Source of the DNA: Taeniopygia guttata
Taxonomy: Eukaryota; Chordata; Aves; Passeriformes; Estrildidae
Reading direction: 5' to 3'
NCBI RefSeq assembly: GCF_048771995.1
Contig: NC_133027.1
Coordinates: 62,247,501 to 62,311,500, forward strand
DNA length: 64,000 nucleotides
Part shown: piece by piece, positions 48,723 to 61,255 of the stretch
How the letters are laid out: each line of letters begins with the position of its first letter
Position numbering within the stretch: position 1 is the first letter of the stretch
The notes under the pieces: model-generated
Databases searched by the model: none
Told to the model about the DNA's origin: nothing
The model's input: the letters and a program-made list of their open reading frames with translations, nothing else
Program-made: the position numbers and the translations under genes

Positions 48723-51700
48723 CTGCAAATACAAAAATAAGGGTATCAGAAACAGAAGGAAGTTAAAGTGATTACATGCATGCCCCATACGCATTTTTAT
48801 ACTTGTTTCCTTTAAGAATCTTCAAAATGAAGCTTTCACAACAGCCAAGCATTTAATATACAGCCCAGTTAGCATCACAGCCAAATGGAAAAAATACCTA
48901 ACAGTATGCTATTACTCCAAAACTACAAACTTGGGAAGAGGGAAAAATATGCTGCCTACTCTTAAAGAGACTGGCATTAAGCTACTAGTTGGAAAATCCA
49001 AGAGTTGTTTTCCTTACCATCACTGGAGTTGTCCCAGAAGCAAGAGCTTGCTGTATGTAGCCCAGCACCATTCTTTTGCATAATCACACAGGTCACTGTT
49101 ATTCAGTAGAGAAGCTTTGATTAATTTCTCACTAACATTAATTAACATTTAGCTCCATTTTTGCTCAGCTTAGCACACACATACACAAGCAAACATGCAT
49201 GCTTGTGAGTAGTTTCCAGACAAGGTTCTTTCTAATATCTTCCCCCATCCCCTGCCTACTGGTGCATCTGACTGTCCCAGCTTTTTGAGAAAAGACAAAG
49301 CTGAACTCACCGATGTACTTGAAGGGCTTCCCCAGCTTTGTGAGCTGGCTCAGGGTTTGTTCCACCACACTTGTTGTCCACTGGTTCACTTTGCTGTGCT
49401 GGTAGGCATTGCCACCGATAGCACCCTCTATGGCCTGCAGGGGACAAACAGGTGAAGGAGCTGCACTGCTGTCAACTGCAAGGCACCCATTAACCCTTTC
49501 CAACATGGACCCCATACCCACAGAAAAATCCTAAATACTGCTGGTCCACACTGGCTGTTGGAAGTGTTTTCAGTTATTAAAAACATGCAGGTCAGAGTCC
49601 GAGCCAGGCATAGGAAAAATCATCATAGATCCCACGCTCTATTCATTTTGTGATATTTAAGATTATTTGTAAAGTCCTACATTCATAGTTACGAAAAGGG
49701 CCCTGCATTTAAACAGTCCTGAAGAGAATTTAGAAAGGCACAGTACAATAGCTCATTCACTCATATTCTTCTATGGAAATAAATTCCAGATTTTTGAGCA
49801 GAATCATTTTTGGGAGACAAATCCCTGGACTAAAACAGAAGACCCATGTAGTTGCTAGTTACTAACAGAGAATAAGCCTCCAAACAAATAATCAGTTTTA
49901 CTTATGAGGATAGTTTCTCTTTAAGATATAAATAAAAGTACAATAAACCTACATGTTTTTTCATTGGCACATTTTTCATCATAGAAATGATTTAAAAAAT
50001 AACCAAAAAATTTAATTCAGAAGAGACAGGAGCATGTATTAAAGCAGTATATGCTACTTACAGAGTTGGACCAGAACAGTTATTTTGCAACGATGAAAAG
50101 AATGCACTAGTCTATAAGAGGAATTCCAAATCCTGCTAGAAATTTTCCAGCCCGAAAAATTCATGTTTCTTTGCAACAAGAATAGTTCAGTCGTTGCAAA
50201 CAAACAAGAATTCACTTAGGAGAAAAGCACCTCAACAGAACACAGTAACATGCATATGCAGACAGTCTACAAAAAACTCCTGTATTTTACTAAAACACAA
50301 AATCTATTTCTACGGTGTTTAACATAAAAAATCCCCCTACAAATTCTAATAGGGGTGCACTGCAACAAGAGCGGAGTGTATGAAATTACTTGGATTTTCA
50401 ATATATATCACAGCTAAAGCTTGGTTTCATTTCCGCTGAAGTCCATATACTGGTTTAACCAAGTTACCTGTACTTTGACAGCAACCTGCCTAGAAATCTA
50501 TTACATATCAGTTATCACATTTTACTGAATGCCTTTTAGTACACAGCATTCAACATATGAAATTTCCACACCAACAAAATGAAAATTTTTACATTACCTC
50601 TTTAATGATGCTGCTGACTTCATCAACAAGAAAGGAAGCCTACAAAAGAAATAGAAGAATTTTAAATAATGAGTGGACACATTCTTCTGCTTATAATATT
50701 TGAGCTCTATTAAGAACATGCACTAGAAATTTAATTTATCCTTGTCAGATTTTTGGCAAGTCAAAAGATACCAAGTCTGCCTTTATTTGCATATATATGT
50801 ACTCTAGCTCCTTCAGCCCAGTCAAGTTAACCTTCTTAGAAAAGTAATGAAAAGTAAAAGATGAACTAATATTGGCTGGCCTTTTGAGTCAAGAAAGCTT
50901 TCAAATTTTAACTTGGAACCATTTTAAATTAACATGTATGGCCCTTGTGTACACATATGTTCCCCTTTCCCAACAAGCACTAGTGTCTGCACATCACAGC
51001 GGGCTCACGGAGATAATCTCAGCTGGCAGTTAAATGGAACCCACACCTCCAGGGCACCAATGTGGACAAAATATCAGTGCAGAGCTGAAGGAAGAACTGT
51101 CTTGACAGTCTCAGCCTAGGATAAGAAAGTTGCCCCTTGGAAACCAAAGGGGAAATGTAGCTCACTGGACATTCAGCCTTCAGGAAGCAGAGGTTAAGCA
51201 CGTGGAATCAGACAGTGAAGGCCCCAACATTTTACTGATCTTAAAACTACCACCCATTTACACGTATGGTTAATAGTCTGTGTTTTATTCCCTCTGCTCC
51301 TGCTGCCTCCAGTGTCAGGGGGTTAGAAAAAGCTGCCCCCTCTGCTGGGGCAGCCACTTACAGGGCCAGGGAGCACTGACAGGGGACCCCATGCTGCAGG
51401 AGCAGCTCACGCCCCACCCTGTCACTGCTGGTGTCTCGCAGCCTCACCTCACAAACCAGGACAAAAGAAGAGCACATAAAGGCAAACTGATCGAGTAAGA
51501 ATGTAAATATGAACCTAAGCAGGTGTCAACTGTTGACTGGATTTTCACTGGGAGGTCAGTCAGCTTCTCCAGCTGATAGAAATAAACAACAGTGTAATTC
51601 AGGTGTGCAGGCAGGATGCAGTTACACCAGTCTAGCCAGCTTCAATCACATGTGACATTCAGAAAAATGAGAGTTGATCATTCTCCATGACAGAAGAAAC

Positions 51701-53275
51701 AGCACATCCTGGGAAACAAGCTGGGCAGTTCCTTTTCTGTACCGATCTAGAGGTACAATTCAACATTTTTAAAAGCTTTTATGTGTTGTGGCAAATTGCT
51801 TGTTATTTTCATCTTCTTGACTTGCATTTAATTTTAACAAGCCTCATTTATTTTCATAGTACTGCATTTTACAGGTGCTTGCATTTTAAGGTGCACCAGT
51901 GTATTTAACTAAGTAAGAGCTACAATTATCAAAAACCACTCTCTCCCACAAAGCCTAAGAATATGGCAGACATGCTATGCAGGCAGACATAAAGACTGCT
52001 GTCAAGCAAGATGCTAAACCACATACAGTTTTCTTCTTCACAAAATCTGCTCAGAAATGCCTGAGTGAGTACAAACATGGTTCACACCAAAGTAAAATTA
52101 CTTAAATCCAGACCAAGTTCTCAAAGGTATTTTGAAAGCTAATTTGTACTGAAACAATAGAGAGATTTGAGAATTCACTTCTAGGGCTGATGTTACTTTT
52201 CAACCTTCTTCCTTTCTTGTAATGACAAAAATGAACATAAATTTCTGATATCCAAATTTTTGATATATGTGCTATAACTGAACTATGAAATAACACAACA
52301 CTACCCGTTTCATCATTATATCATCTTTTAATAAGGTGACATAAGAACTTTTTTTGGATTAAAAAATAAAGGAGGAAAAAATCGGTTGGATTCCCTCTCT
52401 GGCACAAAGCAAGCATATAATGTTTCCAACACCTTGTTTAAAAGGGGCAACACATGCAAACTGCAGAGCAGCACTATACCCTTTAGTAATTCTAAAAACG
52501 TTTTTGAAAACAGCTGTAAGAATTATGTTCAAGCATGTTAATTATATACTTAAAAGAACTCCAAACAGTCTGTGACTGTAACACAGGCCAGGCCCTTCCA
52601 TGACGACGGGGAACAAGCCTGGCACACCTTCGCCCCTCTCGCTGCTTCGCTATTGTGTCACACCGCGGATGTTTAACAGTGTCACAGTGCCTCTGCAAAA
52701 GCAGCACTGCATTTGCGGGGGAACAACAGGGGGTCATTTGGCACGATGATAAACTGAGACCCTTGATTTATCCCACTCTGTATCTTGTGAATGGGGTGTG
52801 ACGCCCCATCCGTGCGCCTGTAACACGCAGACGAGAGACTGGCACTCCTCTCCGCACAGAAACAGCTTGCTCGGGTTTTGCCCGGCCCAAAGAGCCCCGG
52901 CCACCCTCCCACGCCGGCACTCGGTCCCCCGGCGGGGCCACAAGGCCACGACATCCCTCACGCCTTTTCCCCGAGGGACTGCAGCGGCAGGGGCTGAAGC
53001 CACAGTCGAGGAGCCCAGTGAACACCCGGACAAGGGGCCGGCTCCCGGGGCGGCTGAACAAAGGCCGGGCCCGTGTGCCGCCGGTGCCTGGGACACGCGG
53101 CTCCGCCCTGGGGGAAGCGACAGGGATGGCGGCGGGGGACGCCGAGGGGTGGGACCCGGGGCGGACGTACACTGCCTGAGACCCTCCACTGGCTCTGAAA
53201 GGAGACGCCTGGCGGGAAGGTGTTCTCCGCCTGTCCCCATCCCGTTACCTCCTCTCCCGTCTGGAACTCTTCCAT
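48652..53275 (-). CDS. DYNLT1: DYNLT1, dynein light chain Tctex-type 1 (gene span, 5 coding exons)
   Basis: Joined minus-strand exons, 5' to 3': 53275-53249, 50639-50598, 49434-49311, 49095-49018, 48722-48652. They give 342 bases: 113 residues plus a TAA stop, exactly the family length. The protein starts MEEFQTGEE, continues [14 protein letters not shown] and [20 protein letters not shown], and ends [15 protein letters not shown]1 is a homodimeric light chain of cytoplasmic dynein that binds the intermediate chain and cargo. The helical N-terminal half and strand-rich C-terminal half of the Tctex fold are both complete. Differences from human (from memory) cluster in the first 20 residues and the last two (Ala-Leu instead of Ser-Ile). 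It converges with TMEM181 and diverges from SYTL3. Confidence 0.97.
49018..49095 (-). CDS. DYNLT1: DYNLT1 exon 4
   Basis: It encodes [20 protein letters not shown] and WDNSSD, then one base of Gly. The acceptor is AATAACAG and the donor GTAAGG on the minus strand. It forms the dimer-swapped strand region of the Tctex fold. Confidence 0.97.
49311..49434 (-). CDS. DYNLT1: DYNLT1 exon 3
   Basis: It encodes [40 protein letters not shown] and I, then one base of Val. The acceptor is CCCCTGCAG and the donor GTGAGT. It is nearly identical to human. Confidence 0.97.
49435..50597. other. DYNLT1 intron 2
   Basis: No exon or recognisable repeat. Confidence 0.55.
50598..50639 (-). CDS. DYNLT1: DYNLT1 exon 2
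   Basis: Fourteen whole codons, [14 protein letters not shown]. The acceptor is TTCTTTTGTAG and the donor GTAATG on the minus strand. It corresponds to human TAFVVDEVSNIVKE. Confidence 0.95.
50640..53248. other. DYNLT1 intron 1
   Basis: No recognisable exon. Its right end enters the CpG island; the long open frames there on both strands are composition artefacts. Confidence 0.55.
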
Positions 53276-53500
53276 CCTCCCGGCGCAGCCCCTCACGCCG
53301 CCACCGACCCCGACCCCGGCACCGGCACCGCCGCCGCGCCGCCCTCACTGCGCCTGCGCGTCCGCGCCGCCGCGGCTGGGCCCGGCGCAGCGCCTTCCAA
53401 GATGGCGTCGTTGCCACGGTGACGGCAGCCAGGAGGGAGATGGCGCTCGGCTGGGCAGCGGTGTTGTTGTCACACGTCCCAGAGCCTGTGGCTGAGAGAG
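52860..53500. promoter_or_regulatory. CpG-island promoter between DYNLT1 and SYTL3
   Basis: A GC- and CpG-dense block holds the DYNLT1 first exon. TGCGCCTGCGCG (53349-53360) is one base off the NRF1 consensus. CCAAGATGGCGTC (53397-53409) is a strong YY1-type element oriented along the plus strand; such elements usually sit just downstream of a start site. It is certainly the DYNLT1 promoter. A bidirectional role toward SYTL3 is inferred from the head-to-head arrangement and the plus-strand YY1 site, and no SYTL3 first exon has been demonstrated. Confidence 0.75.
53249..53275 (-). CDS. DYNLT1: DYNLT1 exon 1 (first coding exon)
   Basis: Nine whole codons, MEEFQTGEE, from the ATG at 53275-53273. 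It is followed by the donor GTAACG on the minus strand. The ATG context is GGAGGATGG. It aligns with human MEDYQAAEE and lies within the CpG island. Confidence 0.93.
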
Positions 53501-53939
53501 GCTGGGGGCCGCTTGTCACGGCTGTGCTTTCCGTAGCGATAGCTTGGCGTTCGTGTTCAGCCATCCAAGAGGTCCTTCCCTGGGAGGTCCTCCTCTGCTC
53601 CCCAAGGAGGGAAGGAGGATCTGCTTCTTGTTTCTGGAAACAGCTTGAAAAGAAGGCCTAGGTCACAAACTGGGAAGAATTTAAAAGTAGAAAAGCTCCG
53701 CCTGTCTTTTCCTTATATTTCTCCCCTACCCAGCCGGAGGGGAGTGGCAGGGCAGCTTTGGTGGGCATCTGACATCCAGACGGGGTCAGCCCACCACAGA
53801 AGAATTTCTGAATTCTTAGAGTCCTAAGCAGATGACATGATTTTTAGCAGACATAGCAAGAACCAGGAGAATGAAATTAAAGGTCACCCTTGTCACAGTT
53901 CCTGCATGTTGTGTGTGTGCAGTGTTTACAGGTGTCCAA

Positions 53940-54345
53940 ATCACTGATGCTACCAGCCCTGAGAGCTGCTCCAGGCAGTGGCAGATGCTGTTCAGGCTCA
54001 GAGGGGCCTGGATGAGCTGCAGAAAGCACCTGGATGGAGGAAGAAATAACTTACTGGGGACAAGTGCAAAGGGCCATGTGGAAGCAGGAATAACCAGCTC
54101 CACAAGTGCAGGACCAGCTCACTCAGTAGCTGTTCCACAGACACGTGGAGTAGGGAGGTGTTTAGGTACAATTTATCTCAATTTCTCGTGTGGTACTGTT
54201 AAAAAAAAAAAAAAAGAAAAAAAAATTGGAAAGGACAGCACCTGGAAGCAGTATTCCTGTTGCCCTCTCTACAGTAAGACTGCACAAGGAATACTGTGTC
54301 CAGTTTTGGGCATTGTATTTCAAGAAGGTTGAGGGAGTTACAGCT
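53940..54345 (+). mobile_element. Degraded CR1 LINE fragment
   Basis: Near 53998, TCAGAGGGGCCTGGATGAGC matches the CR1 stretch upstream of the KC..LH motif. Near 54283, GCACAAGGAATACTGTGTCC followed by AGTTTTGGGC matches the HLEYCVQFW region. The two are separated by decayed sequence and an A-rich run at 54200-54228. It is old and its ends are uncertain. Confidence 0.65.
54200..54228. repeat. A-rich run
   Basis: About 29 bases of A with a single G interruption, within the old CR1 fragment. Confidence 0.85.
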
Positions 54346-57300
54346 CTGGGGCCTGAGTGTGCTGACTGAGCAGTTTTGATCCTGTCTCCAGCCCTGTGTC
54401 AGGCTCTGCCTCCTGTTTTTCCTGAAAAAGGAGACCCTGACCAGCCACCTCACTTTGGGGCTCTGTGGGCATCCTGCAGGCAGCACCAGCTCCACTCGCT
54501 TTGGAGGGATACAATGGGACTGTGGCTGGGTGCCAAGCACATCCTCAGCCCCATTCCAAATCTTGTGCTTGCTGCTTCCAAAAAACAGACAAAAAGGTCA
54601 GGACTATGGTAAGAGTGAACAAGTGGTGCTTGTTTGAACAAAAGCATAAACAGCTGTATATCTGGTTGTATTCTTGGCATGTATAAAATACAGCAGTTTC
54701 CCACATCCAGGGATGAGAGGGAAAAATACAATGAGGTAAATATGTGGCAATTAAGGCTTTGTTTAAATATTAGGGGGAAGCTGGTAGTAGGGCTAATTTT
54801 CTGCAACCTGGATTTGGGGTACAATTAATCTGTCAATGGGTAGTTAGAAGCCTCAGGTTACTTTTGGCATCCCATTCAGTTAAAGTTTTGCCTAAAATTA
54901 AGATCCAAATTATCCAAATATGGTGCATACATGCATAGCTCTATGCCCCACTAACAGCTGCTTTCTCTTCCATGATGTTAAGCTTGACATGCACAGGTGG
55001 AAATGTTTGAACCTATTTAGCTTGATGAGGTTGTAAAATACAGGCTCTTAAACTTTGCCATCTGAGTAGAATTGCTGTGCTTTGTTTCATTTTAACTAGA
55101 AATCATGAATCTTAAAACACCTGAAACAGTTAAGAAGGGCTTCTGTGTTATATGCACAGTTTGGTAGAGCCAGGAGCAAGAAAGGAGCTCGAGCTGTAAG
55201 AATGACCTCTTTTTTTCTCCAGACTTAGAAATAATTGGGATGTAATTTTGAACTTTGTTACCCACTCTTAATTCTGTGATAGATTTAAGATGTCCAATCT
55301 GAATAATGTTTTAACTTTCAGTTGTTACCTGAGATCAGATTTCCAGTTATGAAAGGTAAAATAACCTTCTTCTTGCAGATGCATGAAAACTGAATTCTCT
55401 TGAATTTTTATCTAGGCTAATTGCTTTATTTCTAGATCTATATAGAAAACTGTTTTGTTTTCAGGAAAGAGTTGGTTATGATACAAACCAAGCTTTCTGT
55501 GCAAGTACTGGAGATATTGAGGTTAGAAGTGTTTTCACATTTATGGTGTCAGAAAAAGAAATATAACTCAAAGCCGCTTCTCTTCCTGTGTGTGGCTTGA
55601 GCACTGAGCATATTTTGGTGTATCAGTCAGCTCTTGTAGTCTCTTGTGCTGAGTCTCCTTTTAATGTTAGAAAAACAAATATCTTTGCTTGTTGCTGCTA
55701 ACAAAGCCAGAGACCTGGCAAAAGCTCTAGTAACACTTGAGCTCTTTGTTGAGTGCATTTGCTTTCAGCTGTTTTGGGGTGCTCCTCTGAACATCCATCA
55801 GCGGTATCAGTGCCCAGAGGAAGGAAAGGGGGTGGAGAACAGCCCCCAGTTTTCTTTACGGAGAGATAATTAAATAGTAAGACTGCTTCTCATCTTCTAT
55901 AAGTAGTTTACTTCCTGGTGTCTCTCTTTGATGGCTCCTGAAGAGGTAAGGACATAATTTTACTCTTTTCTGTATGACTGAGCACAGGAGGATGCACTTT
56001 TATTTACTGGCATGTTTGTTTTTTTCTTCAAATTGGAAAAGGTTTAATGGAAAAGCCACACCTGCAACTTAATTGTTTGGGTTGGGTTTAGTTATTTGGT
56101 TTTATTTTTACTCTGAATTTTGGGGTGGATGTTATTAATATCACAGACTTAATTTTGGTAAAGCATTATCAAAGAACTTAATGATTTTCATATTCATGTG
56201 TACGGATGTGAAAGCTAAACTGTTGCAGCCAGGTAGTACAAAATAACATTTGTACTTTTCTTAACTAAGAATAAATTTATATGATTGGTCTCAGCAAAAT
56301 AGAAAATAGCCACAAATTGCAGTAGCTTTTGAGACTGGCTTTACTCTGAACTTCCTTAATCTGTTCATTGCTACTGATGTGTCATAGCCATCTTCTGGGT
56401 TAATGGATAAAGTAATCCAATTATCTCAACTAAATGAAGACCGTGACTTTAGAAGATCTGTTGATTTATAATTATTTAATTGACATTGGTTTGCTGATGC
56501 TTAAGGATCTGAAAGGAGATCAATAATACATTGCTTGTAAAATTGCTTTGAGGAAAAGCTTGCTATGCCAGTCATTTTAAAGTTTAAAAGTTTATAAAAT
56601 AAGCTGGTTTTGCAAACTTAATCTAGTGTAAGGTAGGTTTTTTGCTTGATCTTCAGTAACAGAATGGTGTACTATTTTATCCTGATAGAAAAAAGACATG
56701 TTTTTTTGAGGCTGTACTCTGTCTATGCTTGAATCTCTCTTCTAAGGTATAGCCACATCTGTCATCCCTTCTCCATTACAATAGCTTTGGGATTTCTTAT
56801 GATATTTTCAAGAAGTTACTGGTCCATCTGCAAGCTGCCTGACCCTGCATTAGTTTAAATACATAATGTAATAATAAATAATGATAAATATATAACTTAA
56901 GAAATGCTTGAACAGAATATTTTTGTGAGCATTGTGCTGAAAAGGAAGAAGTGTTGTGATATTTGCTTAAAAGGCTGCTGCTACTTTTGGTTTAATGTAG
57001 AAGATGCTCAGCTTTGAGGTTAGCTGACTGTGTAAAAGAGCTAGCTAGCTGGGTTCAATGGGTGAACATGAAAGAAGGGAATCTCTGAAGGTTTGAGGTT
57101 TTCTTCCTGTCTAACAGGGTTATTGCTGAAAACACTTCTTTATTACTGCCAAAAATCTACTCTAGCGCAAACAGCTTTAGAGTAAGAGAAGAGTTCTTAT
57201 TTCACAATGGTAGAGAACTTTTCAGTCCAATTTGAACACCTCTGTGAAATAATTACAAGTTCAAGTTGGTTGTGGGGCCAAGGGTTATCTCTCATTTTGA

Positions 57301-59421
57301 GGGTTTTAATATTATAATACTTTATTTATTCTTAAAGCTACTTCATCATAGAGCTAGATTTTTAAAAATAATTTGAAGGAGACATCAGATAGCAAGTCTT
57401 CCTGTGCTTGCTTAACTGCAGGTGTTGCTCTTTGTAATTGTTTTACTGTGGCACGTTCTTAATAGCTCTATAGGATATTCATGTATTTTCTATAAGATTA
57501 CCAGAGCAGAGTTTTGTTGAATCCATGTAGTATTGACTGTCATGCACTTGTTAGCTTTTACTGATGCTTCAGTGGGATTTTCTGACGATGTTCTAGATAC
57601 ACCCAAAATCTTAGGAGTTTATGGCAAATGTGGCTTACCCTCTCATGGATGTTTTGGTGTCCTGTGTAGGGCAGAGACACCGGAGTTTGTACTGACTCCT
57701 CTTTAGATTATGTTGACTTAAATAGAGTTGATGGTTTTAAACATGCTCATCAATCCCAGGAGGTATTTATAAGGTAAAAGATGAAGTGAAGGATGCAGGG
57801 GCCTTTGAAAATGACAAAAAAAAAAATTGCTCAGGCTTTTTGTGTTTCAAATGAGTAATTTCCTGTGAAATTGAAGTTGGTAAGGAAATAAAACATGATT
57901 ATGCCTATCTCTGTCTCTTTTGTTTCCACAGGAAACCAGTCTTTTTCTCTTGAACTCAAGCTTCTGTAAAAATGTTGGTGTCTGTTGAAGGGTTTCATGA
58001 AAAAAAACCCATAGACAAGTGGAATGCAACCTGTTTACGTATACATGTATTGTCACCCTCTGCTTTTTCTGGTGGACATTTATAAGTAACTTAACTGGGG
58101 CAAGCTGCACATAAAGTAGTTCCCTGCACTGACAAAAATGCATTGTCACTATATATCTGAAGTTTTTGTGGGTTCTTTTGGTGGTTTAGCTGTTTGTTTT
58201 AAGTTTAAAACTTGGTATTTGCAAATGATGAGCCACCAATGCAGATGGTTGGTCAGATTCTCAGCTGAGGTCCATCAGTGAAACATCAGTAACTGCTTTG
58301 GGAAAGCTTTGCCCTTCTGTCCAGTGTCTACACCTGCCTAGAGCCTGACCATGTGTATCTACTTCAGATTAAGTATGAAACACTTAAACCAGTTTTCATA
58401 TACACACCTTTAATATTGGTGTACCATAAATGGAATTGTCTTGCATTTCTAGTAATATGCACTAAAGGTTAGACAGTAATATCAAAAATTAATGTGGGGT
58501 GTAAACTGGTTTAGGTTGAATAATCATCTTTTTTCTTGACTTTACTGCAAAGTATGTTAAAATTACTTTATATTTTAGTGGAGTTTTGCAAAAGTGAAGG
58601 TCACGGAATACATCCAAACCACAGTTGTGATTCCGTTTCAACGTTATGCTTGCATATATTTGTACTTTATCAGTTTGGGACCAAAATCATTAGTGCGCTG
58701 AGCTGGAAATAGTATATATCTTAACTTTTTTGTGTCTCTGTGTATTAGCAAGGAGAATAGCATTATTTGGTATCAAACTGTTTATCTAGACTTAACAGAC
58801 ACAGGTAACTGATGGAATTGACTTAGAGATCTTTTCTTTTTTCCTTTTTGTCTCAAGCAGTATGAGAGTCATGGGACCAGTAAGCCTGTATTCAAAAGTA
58901 ACTTAAGCTTTATTTTATTGGTTGTTCTATGTTGACTGTACAAAAAATGTGCCTGAGTGCTACAAGACAATATGGTGAGCCTCTCTGAAGAACAGGACTG
59001 TCTTAAAACCTCTCCTGTGTCTGAATTACTGCATGAAAAGTTTGAGTATAATAAAATGTGTCCTTCACATTATTTGAAATGTCATGAAGAGGTGAGAAGG
59101 GATAATGTTTTGGGTTTTTTTTTCCCTTAGGCCCAGAAATCCCAAATCCACAAGACTAAATAAAGAAACCCAAACCATTTCTGTCACTCCTTTATATGAT
59201 CTCTTGACAAATTATCCCTCCATCTGGTGACAGTTCAAGCCCTATCTGGAAGCTCTCATCTATTTTGGAACTGTTTTCAGTGGAAAAAAGAAAAGGAGGT
59301 TAAAGGACATATGAAAAGTCAAGACTGCTGTGACTTTGATGACTGTTCATACTCCTTGGGTAGCAGAGACACTTAAATGGTGATCTGTGCAAAGACAGAC
59401 AAAGTTATTTTTCTTTTCAAG
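54346..59421. other. Region upstream of the SYTL3 coding exons, probably its 5' intron
   Basis: No coding exon was identified. A short open stretch reading MAPEE with a perfect GAG|GTAAGG junction at 55945/55946 could be part of an untranslated or alternative first exon of SYTL3, but nothing else supports it. The rest is AT-rich sequence. Confidence 0.45.
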
Positions 59422-59552
59422 GGTATGACACAGTGAAACTCGTCAAGTAAGAGCACAGACATTTGGGAAACACCCAGACCAGCACTCTGGATGTAGTGGA
59501 AGCCAAAGGCCAGGAGTCTATGAAACAAGTGAAATAGTGAAATTTGGCAAAA

Positions 59553-59662
59553 ATGGCCTGTGAATTTAATCTGAACTTCCTTAAGGAATTGGAACGAGAG
59601 GCTGTTCTGGAAGTCCTATACCGTGACCAGATGGTGAGAAAAATGGAGGAGGAAAGAATAAG
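59553..59662 (+). CDS. SYTL3: SYTL3 first coding exon
   Basis: It encodes MACEFNLNFLKELEREAVLE, VLYRDQMVRKMEEERI and two bases of Arg. The donor is AAG|GTATTG. The likely acceptor of the exon is TTTTTCTTTTCAAG ending at 59421, which leaves about 131 bases of 5' UTR. That stretch holds a tiny upstream frame (ATG at 59425, three codons then a stop). The acceptor choice is inferred. Confidence 0.93.
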
Positions 59663-61255
59663 GTATTGGTGTTCTCCTGTTCATGTTTTCTGTTGTTTTT
59701 TGTTCTGGGTTTTTTTTTTTAGCTTCCTTCTTAAATTACTCTTCTTCAACTTTGTTGTCCTAAATGTACTCCACTTATAACTTCTTGTTAGCTAATGCCT
59801 TTGTATTCTTTGGGAAATCTAAGATTATCCAGAACCTTTTGTTTTTGCCATTCTATTTACACTGAAGATCAGCAAATCCTGTTCACTGCATAATGTACTT
59901 GGTGAAATTTACTTCTGGTTTTCCTAGAAAGTTCAGTTACTGGCTGCATTTTTTTCTGTGAAGGCTTTATGGCATTCTCATCATGTTCCTATCAATGCAT
60001 ATGTATAGTCTTGGTAAGATGGAACATGTTCAGATCTTTGGCTGGCTTGTTTAGATTACACTGTGCCAGCACTGGGGTGAAGAATCATTGGATACCTGCT
60101 CATTGTACTAAATCCATTACTGTTCCTCCTCACACACAACAGACAGCAAGCACACCGTTCTGCCTTGCAGGTTACTTGTGTCAATAGGTGTCATTGCTTG
60201 GGAAAGGATTTTATTTACTAATTTCACACTCTGTCAGTATCTCAGCTGGTGAGGATAAATGATAATTTGCTTTATGTCTTGGCTAGGACCAGTATTTCCC
60301 AGTACCTTGTATCTTTCTTTGGGATATTGCATCCTCCTGTAAAACTGGGTATTGGTCTGGGCAAGATACAATTTTTTAGTCCCTTAAATGTGGAAATTTA
60401 AACTTTGTTTATAATATTAAAACAATAGTAGTTACATGAAGGGCTATATGGAAAGCCTGAATTGGTTAGAAAATCCCTTTCAGCTGCGAATGATATTACT
60501 ATAAATTAAAAACCTAGATCTTGATTATTGGTACATGCAATTGAAGCAAAGTTAATGACTAGGAGAGGTTTTGATATTTTGGGCTGTGTGCTGTTTTGAT
60601 TTGGATTTTTTACCTTTCAGATGATGCATTTGTTTTGATTTTTTTTTTTAAACTCAGTCAGTAGAATATTTAATTCTTGGATAAATAGGATTTTTAAGAA
60701 AAGTAAAATGGAAGGGAGCACCATTTAGTCTCAGTTTTTGTAGGTGAATGCATAATCACTTGCATACAATGATTTCAGTATGAAAAATGGGCCTGAAATG
60801 AACAATACCCCATTTATACTAAACTATTTCTCTGTTAGCATGCTCAGTTCTGGTCACGCACACAGTCACACTACAGAAATGCTGTGTGCACCTTTTCAAC
60901 AGTGCTCAACAGAGGTCACACTGGAGGACATATCTCCCACTAGAAATGGTTTGCATAGCCAGGGTAGTATTAACTTGTGCTTTATATGAGGATTTTGTCC
61001 TCTGTAATTTTTTTTTCCCCTTTTCACCTGTGGAATTAGGAAAATGAAACTGCAGCTGCAGCAACTTCGGTGGAAGGGGGCAAAAAATGCAAGGTGTGAG
61101 TACCAGGAGAGATCTTGTGCTCGCTGTCAGAAGTCGCTGGGGCTGCTGGTGAACAGAGGCGCCGTGTGCAATGGATGCAGTCATCGGGTGTGCTCGGAAT
61201 GCCGTGTCTGCCTGAACCCCTGCCTTTGGAAATGCACCATTTGTTATGCTCATGG
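59553..61255 (+). CDS. SYTL3: SYTL3 (synaptotagmin-like 3), first two coding exons; gene continues past the window
   Basis: Exons 59553-59662 and 61040-61255 join in frame to give the first 108 residues and two bases of the next codon. The product is the Slp homology domain. An N-terminal helix (FLKELEREAVLEVLYRD) is followed by LRWKGAK and four zinc-binding Cys pairs, C63/C66, C80/C83, C88/C91 and C102/C105, as in FYVE-like fingers. In this family the domain binds GTP-Rab27, and the C-terminal C2A and C2B domains bind membrane; those lie to the right of the window. The ATG at 59553 starts MACEFNLNFLKEL, matching human SYTL3 MAQEIDLSALKEL. The gene diverges from DYNLT1. Confidence 0.95.
59663..61039. 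other. SYTL3 intron between the two coding exons
   Basis: No exon or named repeat is seen. T-rich runs occur near 59709 and 60639. Confidence 0.55.
61040..61255 (+). CDS. SYTL3: SYTL3 second coding exon (zinc finger)
   Basis: The acceptor is GGAATTAG and the donor GTAAGG. It encodes RKMKLQLQQLRWKGAKNARC, then the eight-cysteine finger ending in WKCTICYAHG. It has the same organisation as the Slp homology domain of human SYTL3. Confidence 0.95.

Noticed and set aside
52734-53661. Long open frames on both strands (276 and 287 codons) over the DYNLT1 CpG island
   Set aside because: GC-rich composition lacks stop codons in several frames at once. The peptides are Arg/Pro/Ala-rich with no family pattern, and they overlap the true DYNLT1 first exon in the wrong frame.
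59131-59552. Alternative, earlier start of the SYTL3 first coding exon after TTTCCCTTAG at 59130
   Set aside because: It is possible, but it would put many upstream ATGs in the leader. The acceptor at 59421 is strong and closer to the start codon, so it is preferred though not proven.
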